DNA of 64,000 nucleotides, taken from assembly GCA_030159075.1 (NCBI GenBank), contig BROG01000300.1:529001-593000 (forward strand), read 5' to 3'. The notes below the pieces were generated by a model, which saw nothing but the letters and a program-made list of their open reading frames with translations, searched no databases and was not told the DNA's origin. The stretch's first letter is position 1; each line of letters starts with the position of its first letter. The DNA is from Atrina japonica (lineage: Eukaryota > Mollusca > Bivalvia > Pterioida > Pinnidae). Below are positions 55,649 to 64,000 of this stretch, one piece after another. Both the position numbers and the translations under genes were made by a program.

Positions 55649-55921
55649 GAGCCGGCTTGGCTCAGTCGGTAGCGTGCTCGACTCTGGATCGTGAGTTCGA
55701 GTCCCGCCGGCGACATTGGTTTCCTGTCTTTTGGATGAGACAGTAAAAACTGGAGGTCCCGTGTCACAGTAGGTGTCGGCACGTTAAAGAACCCTCACTG
55801 CTCAATGACCTTAAGTGACGAGCATAAGTCAAAATTTGAAGCCCTTCACCGGCATTTGGTGACGTCTCCATGTGAGTGAAATATTCTTGAGTGAGACGTT
55901 TTAACAACAACAAACAAACAA
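55649..55921 (+). mobile_element. tRNA-derived SINE, family 1, full length
   Basis: It begins GAGCCGGCTTGGCTCAGTCG and ends in AACAACAACAAACAAACA. The 13-bp target duplication ATAAATTATAGTA lies at 55636-55648 and 55922-55934. Confidence 0.95.
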
Positions 55922-55934
55922 ATAAATTATAGTA

Positions 55935-56889
55935 AATTGGAAGCTGTTTGTATCTTTCCGCACAATCTCTATTAGTACTACGCACAGTTGCCCGTGTTTT
56001 TTATCGAGAGAGCTATGCAGAGCACTATAGTCTTGCGGGAATAAAGTGTCGGTCAAAATATCGTGAATAAGAATATATAATAGGTAAAATGTGCCCGATA
56101 TATTGTTATTCGATATATTAATACAAAAATTATGATTTAACCTGTCATTTGGTGATGAAAATGTTATTTTTGAATACTAAAAAAGAAATGATCGGCGAGT
56201 AAAACCTGTAATCAATACGACTGAAATGTGTCTTTCTTATAGCTTTTTTAACATGAAAACGAACAGGTACTAGACCTATTTCGAAATTTTGAAATGTCAA
56301 GGATTTATTGTTCACCTGGTATAAATCTCAAATGGTATTAAAGTTAATTATTTGGATAAGGACACGTTTTAACAACACTGTTTATAACGTGTTGTTTAAA
56401 CTTGTAGGCGTCAAAACGAGACTTAACCGGAAAAAGCAATAATATATGATTTCACATACCGCTAACTCAAACAACAGTCAAGATGAGATGTTTTGTTGAT
56501 CTTAAATGTGATTTTTGAACTATTAATTAGACAATAATCAAGAGTATATATTGTTCGCAAGATACGAGTAGATCAAATACAACGACAAGAGGTAACTGTT
56601 GAAATAACTGTTTAGTTCACTCGGTAATAAGAACTAAATGCACAGATATATTTTGTGAAACAGTCATAAATAAACAGATTATTATTGGATAATAAAATAA
56701 TAATAAATACATTGATAAAGTCAAATTAATAATTGTATACATAAACAAAAAATTGAATACACGGATTAACAAATAAACAGATAGATGATATATAAATAGA
56801 TGGATAAATAAATAGATACATGCATATAAATAAATAGATATATAAATAAATAGAAGGATAAACAAATAATTATGTATACATGTATAAAT
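55935..56889. other. Non-coding, AT-rich
   Basis: I see no gene or transposon. 56650-56880 is a degenerate (ATAAATAGATA)n simple repeat; the minus-strand open frame across it is low-complexity. Confidence 0.6.
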
Positions 56890-57115
56890 ATTATAAACAT
56901 AATACCAAAGTTATAATGCTCAAGACGATATCGTTTCTGTCAATTAGACTTCATCAGTTGAGCTCCAATTTGAAAAGTATGTGTATTTTCTAAAGATAAA
57001 GTGGTATCCTACAAGGCCAAATAATATCTCTAAAAGTACAGCCGAAATCCGTTTAAGAGTAACCAATGTAAAAAAATGACTATCTTGGCTTTAGAAAATT
57101 TTCAATTTAAATGAT
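56890..57115 (-). repeat. Dispersed repeat, inverted copy (family of 1790-2262)
   Basis: TTTCTGTCAATTAGACTTCA followed by TCAGTTGAGCTCCAA is the reverse complement of the family core. Confidence 0.75.
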
Positions 57116-57349
57116 GTTAACAGTGCCAAATATTACTTTAGTATAAAATGAACAGCTGGTACCGAAATACCGGGTACTAGGTTTATGTATACCCTCGGGG
57201 ACTCAATAAATAATTGTATGAATGATATTTTTAGATACAGGCCTATGTATGAATCAAGAAATAAAACATGGTTTGAGAGTATCGATTAATCAATAACACC
57301 AGCAGCATGAAAATAGGCAATATCATTACTTGGGTATTTGTAAGTCCGA

Positions 57350-59010
57350 CTTTCAATAATGGGGTTAGTGGTGAGAGCAGAATGGGGGTGTGCAAGTTTT
57401 TTTTCGGAATAAACGGAAGCTTTTCTCCTCCTACGTTTTTGTTATGAAAAATGGGTAAAAGTTAATTTGCGGTCAAAGTCTTTAACTGGATTTTAAAGAG
57501 ATTTTTGGGTTTTGTTTTGGGGGTGGGAATTTACTTAAGGCATTTATCTAGTAGTGATTGTTCGGAGGAGGTCAGACTCCTAAGCTTAGGTTCACTACTG
57601 TTTGGCCGAATTGTAGGTGGCTAGGCCCTTCCTGGTTATTCAAAATTGTGCATGCATGGAACGGAACCTACTCCAACTGGGCATTGACTCTACTCGAATT
57701 TCGTTGTTGATTTCTTCAATGGTGACACAATCTATCTCAATTTTGGAATTGTAGTTAAGAATGCTGAAGAACAGCTTAAATGGCCGAAAATGTGTGCCGA
57801 GCGGCCTTAATATGGTCCCATAGGACCCGCCTGGTGGCAGGAAGAATATCACCAGAAGTCCTATCATTAAAGCCAATGTGGAAAAAAATATTTTTTGGTT
57901 GAAACCCAGAGTGCCTATAGTTCTGAAAGATTTCTGTTAAATGTTTTTAATCTTGGCACCTGGGAAAGACTGAATTTCGAAATCGTTCCGGGAGGACTTC
58001 GTGATCCGGGACATATGTGAGGCCCCCACAAACAAGTTTGGCATGGTAACTTCTGAAAGTCTCCAACCTTCCTTGTTTGTGGTCCTCTGTTGGCGGGTGA
58101 TAAGGAATTTGGAGGGGAAGCGGACTGCCTCAGCCGTAAGTGGGTGAAGGAGACTGGGAAGGTGGAGGTGTGCGGATGGATGGGGTGAAGGGTTAGATTC
58201 GGCGTCTGTTAGTGCGGGATGGGGACGTATTGGATGAGGGTGAAGGGTTAGGTTTGTTAGAACGAGGTTGAGAAGGAGGTGTGCTGGTGTTAATTACAGA
58301 TATTCTGGTTATAGGTCTGACAGAAGGGTTAGGTCTGAAAGGAGGGGTGGATTTAGTGCGCTTAGGGGTTCTAGGTTAAGGAGAGACAGAGTCGGTTGCC
58401 CGACGTTTAGTAGGCGTGGGAGGGGATGCTAGAGCGGTAAAACGGTTATGTATGGAAATGGGGTTAGATGGGGACTTGGGTTGAGAGCTGGTGGGCGATG
58501 GAGGATTAGGGTTAGTGTTAGGTCTGTTAGGTTTAGGTTGGTTATGGTGAGTGCAGGGTCCGAAGCTTTCTGACACGGGAAGTGTGCAATTTTGAAATAC
58601 CCAGTTGTTGTGGCTCGACTGAGCTTTTTGCCAAAGTTACGCTTGGCCCACTCAAAGCAAGTTTTAGAAAGATAATTAATTTGAAAAATCGAAAATGAGT
58701 GTGCCGAAAGCTGTCCAAGGGTTTCCGAGAGGCAACCACGATAGTGTTCATACAGCACCTGAGCTATGTTCATAACAAAGGTATTGTTGACCCCCGAAAT
58801 TTGTTGTGCAGAGCCGAAGTGGCCTGCGCGGCTTTAATGAAGCGATTTAGGAATGAAATTTGACGGATAAACGTTCGGGTGTGGGACCCGCATTCCGCCT
58901 GAGTTCTCAGGATATTATAATGGTGCAGGACTTGTATAATTTGATAAAATAATTTTACTAATGTGAGGTTCGGGTTTGAATTTTGATGCCTTCGGTCGAA
59001 AGAAGCCATG
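57350..59010 (-). pseudogene. Decayed non-LTR/Penelope-like retroelement, 5' part
   Basis: Read on the minus strand from 59009: an N-terminal helical frame (MASFDRRHQNSNPNLTLVKL, to 58770) continues after a frameshift as VLYEHYRGCLSETLGQ and KTCFEWAKRNFGKKLSRA. A P/N/S-rich spacer follows (58376-58576 in another frame). Next is a block like an SGNH hydrolase, with NLFVGASHMSRI, FPGAKIKNI and, after a stop, HIGFNDRTSGDI (57840-58056). Last is RSLTSSEQSLLDKCLK with IPTPKT and LPFIPKKNLHTP (57370-57600), which resembles the region before a reverse transcriptase. At least three frameshifts and four stops are visible, and no catalytic YxDD region remains. The exact family is uncertain. Confidence 0.55.
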
Positions 59011-59459
59011 ATTAAGTGTCGAAAATATCCGAAAAGTGAAGCCGAAAGAAGAAAAAAACTTTTAATAGATTGATAAGTACAGTGCAGATATGGGAATGGA
59101 ATAATACAATTACAATAAATAAATCATTCAATCCATAAAATAAATAAATAAAATTAAAATACGAGCACTAAGCAACTAAGGATCAAACACTAGGCCGTGA
59201 ACATTTGGACCTTAAAAGTACACTAAGCTGAATGAACTAAATAACTTATGAGCAATCTGAAAAAGAAGTGAACTAAATGGTCTCCAAAGCACTAATTACA
59301 CAAACGAATAATAAACAGGCACTAGAAAACACAAGGCGACACAATTAATATATACAAACACAAACACTTAAAGTTGAAGGTCAAATTAACACTATCCAAG
59401 AGTCACAATATATTTCGGCTATGAACCTTCGTCAGGTGTCAGTTCAGATCTGAAGGGCT

Positions 59460-59790
59460 GAGTCAGTCAGAGGTGATTCAACGTGCCGCGTGACTACTCA
59501 AAGCCCTTGCCACACGCCTCAGCTACCCTTGTAGCCCCGGAGAGGCTCCTTGTGTTTAACGTGCAACCATGATGGAAGTTGTTACACGTGCTCGCCCCTA
59601 CGGAGTAGGCTTGAGCGGTGGATCCGGCGGTGGCGTTGGCCAGTTTTTGGTCTTCATCTCCCTGGGTTGGTCGGCCCTCTGCTCCCGGATCGGAGGGGCC
59701 TTCTTGCAGATCACCGGTCTGCTCTACTGTGTTCTAGTGGCCTTGGTCCGATGCATGTGGAGGCCTCGGGTCCAAAGTGGGGAGTAAGAC
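59460..59790. other. CpG-rich segment, unidentified
   Basis: A sharply bounded GC-rich stretch. A plus frame from 59569 reads MMEVVTRARPYGVGLSGGSG and two hydrophobic stretches to 59787. I recognise no homologue. It may be the 5' region of the minus-strand retroelement, since it lies directly upstream of it, or part of another element. The open frame is not called as a gene. Confidence 0.35.
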
Positions 59791-60494
59791 TCTGTTACAA
59801 CCTGAATTGTAATAAGAACCTGAATTGTAATAAATTTATTACAATTCTAGTTGCGAGGCCAAAAAGTTATTACAATTGGGTAGCCAACCAGAAATGTAAT
59901 AAAATAAGTCAAGATGAGAAAGACTATATTTCCTAAGGTTTTAATAATTATTACATCTTAAAATATAGAATCTGGATCGTGTTACGTCATATTCCTCAAT
60001 AAAGTATACAAGTACATACAGAATTCAATCAGATTACCGTGCATATCTAGTCATATTATATACATGTAATTTATGTGTCAATAATGGATAATAACTCAGT
60101 TTCAACCCTTTGGATGATCTCTCTATAGGTACAGTTTGTGAATTATCTATGTAAAAAGTAATTTTATACACGATATACAAAATTATAATTTCAAGCAGTT
60201 ATTGGTGAATTGTAGTAAATTTGTTACAAAACTGGTTGCGATGCAAAAAGTTAATACAAAGGGTTAGCTGACCTAAATTGTAATAAAAAACAAGAATTGT
60301 AATAGATTTATTACAAAACAGGATCAAATGCCAAAAAGTTATTACATTGGTTAGCCAACCTGAATAGTAATTAAAAACATGAATTGTCATAAATTTATTA
60401 CAAAATCTGTTGAAATGCAGAAAAAGTTATAACAGATTAAGTGAAGATGAGAAGGACTTTATTTTCTGAGGTTTTAATAGTTATTACATCTTTA

Positions 60495-61707
60495 AGCGAT
60501 ATAAGCTGTCACAATGATTAATTTTGTCCTCTGACATATAGTCGAGAATATGATAAAATGTGTGTTCAAATACATTATCAAACACGTGAAACAACGTAAA
60601 AGATATTCTTTTCGAAGTTATTTGTTTTATTAGAATTTAAGTTTTCCCGTACTTTAAAAAATTTAGCTGTATGTCCGTATGCAATGACCTTTCAGGTAAA
60701 CTATTTCGCCATATCAAATGTACTTCGTAATTCGGTCAAGGCGATCTCAGTCCTTTACACTCACATGTTAAAGTCGGCCGATTTTTATGTGTTTTATATT
60801 TACTTTTAAAATACAGGACGTGATTTTTATTTGAAAGTGCATGTATTAAGTAAAATATATGCTTTTCAACGCTATTTTAAATACCTGAAGAAAATCGGAT
60901 GAATATATGAATAAATATATCAGGTCACTAAAAGAATTTTTTCCAGTCTTTAATGTTACCCTGAATGCTGACATCGACAAAATTAAAACAATATAACTGT
61001 GAAAAGAATGCCTACCTCATGTTTTACAATCGTGCCGCCATGTCCGGTGGAGTTGGGCAGTTCATGACCATGTGTGTCAAGAATGATAAAGTCAAAAATG
61101 CATAGGGACGAGTTAAAAATGGGTCGAGATCACCCGATATACCCGGCACGTGGACACTTTCAGAAACGAATGTTTTGAAACGACGAAAAAGACCAACTTT
61201 GCCTGATTTAGGTATGAAATGATGATGTACGAAAATAAACGCAAAGGGGAATAAAAATAAAATGTATATTAACTGCAAATAGCACGTGTTTATTGGACAC
61301 TAAGTAATCTTCATAAATATTTACCAAAAGTTAATTTGCAATGATCAAAGTAATGGAGGACAAAGGATAACTGATATTACGCATAGGCGTCGGAAGCAAA
61401 TTGAAAGTTGGGGGTGGGGGTGGGGCTAAACCAACTTAAAAAACACACACACGCCAGAAACGTCTGGGGGCTAAGCCCCAATTTTCAACACCTATGTCTA
61501 TCTTTGCAAAAAAAAAGGGGGGGGCTAAACTCCGCTAGCCCCCGGTTCCGACGCCTATGTTAGGGGTTACGTTTGGCAAGATTATTGCAATCTAACACAT
61601 GCATTTGTTATTCTAACCACCAGATGGTCTCTTTTGGATATATATGAGATAAAATATTACATAAAATGGGCATGTAAAATTTTTCACCTACGACAGCTCA
61701 TATCGCT
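60495..61707. mobile_element. TTAA-target DNA element, copy 2, nested
   Basis: AGCGATATAAGCTGT and its inverse lie at the ends (one mismatch between them). TTTA is at 60491-60494 and TTGA at 61708-61711, each one change from TTAA. The paralogous sequence at 59952-59970 reads ACATCTTAAAATATAGAATC, without the element. The interior aligns with 20634-21636, apart from a nested insertion at 61382-61560. Confidence 0.88.
61382..61560. mobile_element. Miniature element nested in TTAA element copy 2
   Basis: CATAGGCGTCGGAAGC at the left end and GGTTCCGACGCCTATG at the right end are inverted repeats. Copy 1 at 21481-21500 reads through as GATATTACGGGGTTACG, the empty site. It is G-run-rich inside. 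A degraded relative lies at 7350-7480. Confidence 0.85.
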
Positions 61708-63010
61708 TTGAAATGTAGAATCTGGATCGTGTTACGTCATATCGTCATCAATAAAGTATACAAGTACATACAGAATTCATCCTGTATACACCTTATATGT
61801 CAATCAGTTTACAGTTCATAGATTATAACTCAGTTTACTAACTACTCACTGACAATTATTGACACGGATGTTGAAAACCGCGTTTGATGTCAATGATGTT
61901 TGATGTCAATGAAATATTGAGTTACCTGTTCGATGGCGGTTGTTGAGACGTCTGTACCGATTATGACGAGGATTCGTTCCTCACGTATTTTATTTTGATT
62001 TGACTGTGGACTCACGGCGGGTGTGACCGGTCGACCGGGGATGCTTACTCCTCCATGGCACTTGATTTCCAGAGGTCCGTTTTTGTCTTTTTTTACCAGA
62101 TTTGTACCTATATCCTGGACATCCTAAATATTTATATTTTGGTATCTGAGATTATTTCTTTATTTAAACCCTTTGGATTGTCCCTCTATAGGTACAGTCT
62201 GTGAATTATCTATGTAAACAGTAATTTCATACACGATATACAAAACTATAATTTCAAGCAGGTCTTGAGGAATTCTAAGCATGACTTGTAATAAATTTGT
62301 TACAAAACTGATTGCAATACCAACAAGAGATTCCAGGGGGATCCTGGCGCCCAACAAATGTTCTGCGTAAGTTCTATTTCAGACAGTTATTTTCAAACTT
62401 TTCCCTTCTTTACTTTCAATGTCAAAAACAAAGATGACTGTCTGGTGGCAAGTTTATTTTCAAAATGGTCTGAAAATAGCGTCCCTTAAGAGTAACTTAC
62501 CGATGATGTCAAATTTCACGAACATCCTTTCAGTACTTTCTGATAAATAGCGGCAACAAACTTTTCATCGTCAAAATAACTTTTTTGCATTTCAATCAGT
62601 TTTGTAATAATTTATTACAATTCGTGGTTTTTATTACAATTCAGGTTGGTCACCCAATTGTAATAACCTTTTTGGCATTTCAACCGGTTTTGTAATAAAT
62701 TTATTACAATCATTTTTTATTACAATTTAGGTTGGCTTCCCAATTGTAATAACGTTTTTTGCATCGCAACCAGTTTTATAGCAAATTTAATACAATTCAT
62801 GTTTAGAATTCAACAAGAACTGCTTGAAGTCATTATTTTGTATATCGTATATCGGGTTTAAACTGAGTTCTTATCCACGATTTGACATATAAAGTATAGA
62901 TGACGAGATATACACCGTAATATGATTGAGTATGGTTAAATTCTGTATGTACTTCTTTACTTTATTGATGACTTTATGAGGTAACTCCAGATTATCCGCC
63001 ACCGAACAGG

Positions 63011-63429
63011 TAACTCAACATTTCACGTAGTGAAACCGAGTAATCGCAAACACAACTATTATATCGACCGTAACATTTCCGGAACGTAGAAATCAAACTC
63101 GGTTTTCGAAATCCCCGTGCCAATGATTTGTCAGTGAGTAGTTAGTAAGCTGAGTTATTATCAATGATTGCCATATATATGAGACATGTCACCAGCTAGA
63201 AAGGGGGTTCTGACCGGGGGTTAAGTCATAGTGACATGCTTTGGTTAAATAACGTAAAGATTGTAAAAAATAATACCGAATCAATAAAATACACTTCCTA
63301 GCTACCTAAGATAGGATAGTAGAGAGATTAAAACAAGTATACCCCTATGGTGATTGTGGTCAGGCGTGTATGTGTTTGATTTTAGGGTCCTGTCTGGGCC
63401 ACCCTCCACTATTTGGACAAGCCAGCTGC
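63011..63429. other. Non-coding, no feature recognised
   Basis: Mixed unique sequence between the foldback complex and a terminal array. No gene or repeat identified. Confidence 0.5.
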
Positions 63430-64000
63430 TAACCGTAAGGGTTTCTATTTAAGAATTTGGTGTTTTACCCCAAAGCACCAAAATGTGATAAATAATGGTT
63501 GTTAAATGGGTAAATACTTGTCATTTAAGATATCTACCATACAACCAGTACTTTAATTGCAAACAAAGGCCTAAACTGAAGGATTAATTGAGGCTTTCCA
63601 GTTTTCAGCGATTTTTTGTTAATTTTCATGGTTTTTATCTCAAAACACCAATTTTAATAAAACAAATCATTCTTTATTGTGTCCATATATATCATTTAAG
63701 CTATCTGTCATACAATTATTACTCTAATTGCAAAAAAAAAGTATATAAATGAAAGATAAATTGTTAATTTACAATTTTCAGGGAGTTCTGTTAATTTTCT
63801 ACGGTTTTTACCCCAAAACCACTAAGTGGCCAGAATACTGACAAAGCTCAATTTGTAGCTTTTTTGATGGGCTTTCTGAAAAACAAACTCCAAAAAACAA
63901 CTTGGTGGAAACATGGGTTTAAAGTATAATACTTTTTTCACAGATTTCTGTTTAAAAAAATGATGTTTTACCCCAAATCACCAAATTTGATAAATAATGG
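63430..64000 (+). repeat. Tandem repeat of about 170-250 bp, continues past the window
   Basis: GTTTTACCCCAAAGCACCAA near 63463 and GTTTTACCCCAAATCACCAA near 63964 are each followed by TGATAAATAATGG. Intermediate diverged units lie near 63630 and 63805, with CATACAA and CTAATTGCAAA blocks between them. Confidence 0.75.

Larger units (their letters stand above)
59800..63010. mobile_element. Second foldback complex, inverted arms of about 450 bp
   Basis: The left arm (about 59960-60440) and the right arm (about 62570-63010) are inverted copies. Each contains several subunits of about 85 bp with the 20-bp palindrome TTGTAATAAATTTATTACAA, then AAAAAGTTATTACAATTGGG and a GCCAACCTGAATTGTAATAA-like block. 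Part of the left arm is also directly duplicated: 59900-60000 matches 60430-60490 plus 61708-61790, and 60100-60260 matches 62160-62330. One copy carries the nested element at 60495-61707. Confidence 0.7.

Overview
This is eukaryotic genomic DNA that is AT-rich, intron-rich and dense in repeats. It probably comes from a mollusc, most likely a bivalve. The reasons are the tRNA-derived SINEs with a shared 3' tail, hairpin-headed repeats of a kind I associate with bivalve assemblies, and frequent ACATGTA words. The species cannot be named from the sequence. There is no bacterial-type organisation. Most open reading frames over 60 codons are chance or lie inside repeats.

The window is dominated by one plus-strand gene, a DAZAP1-type two-RRM RNA-binding protein. 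I assembled it from 13 coding exons between 8262 and 53149. The exon phases join without conflict to give 594 codons including the stop (593 residues). The order is a 10-residue leader, RRM1, a glycine-rich linker, RRM2, and a Pro/Gln/Gly/Ala/Tyr-rich low-complexity tail that ends in HPYRR. The 3' UTR runs to about 54575, with two AATAAA signals. Introns make up over 95 percent of the transcription unit.

Layout: 1-1455 is a satellite. Positions 1790-7760 hold dispersed repeats, a SINE and a foldback element with a 55-bp array. Positions 7773-8043 hold perfect and near-perfect hairpins and an AT tract next to exon 1. The introns carry a TTAA-target DNA element (20634-21636), a Tc1/mariner-type element (30097-31659), a piggyBac-type element (38728-39667), pogo/Tigger-type miniature elements, SINEs, many minisatellites and an interstitial telomeric repeat. 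Downstream of the gene are a miniature inverted-repeat element, a possible minus-strand terminal exon (55351-55530), a SINE, a decayed minus-strand retroelement (about 57350-59010), and a second foldback complex (59800-63010) that contains nested DNA elements.

The most notable structures are these. (1) A set of repeats has hairpin heads whose stems differ but stay paired around an AAA/GAA loop, and one of these heads has been amplified into a 62-bp array. (2) A 66-bp array in intron 5 was built from the exon 5 donor splice site. (3) The piggyBac and TTAA insertions each have a paralogous empty site beside them. (4) A set of phase-1 cassette exons encodes the disordered tail.
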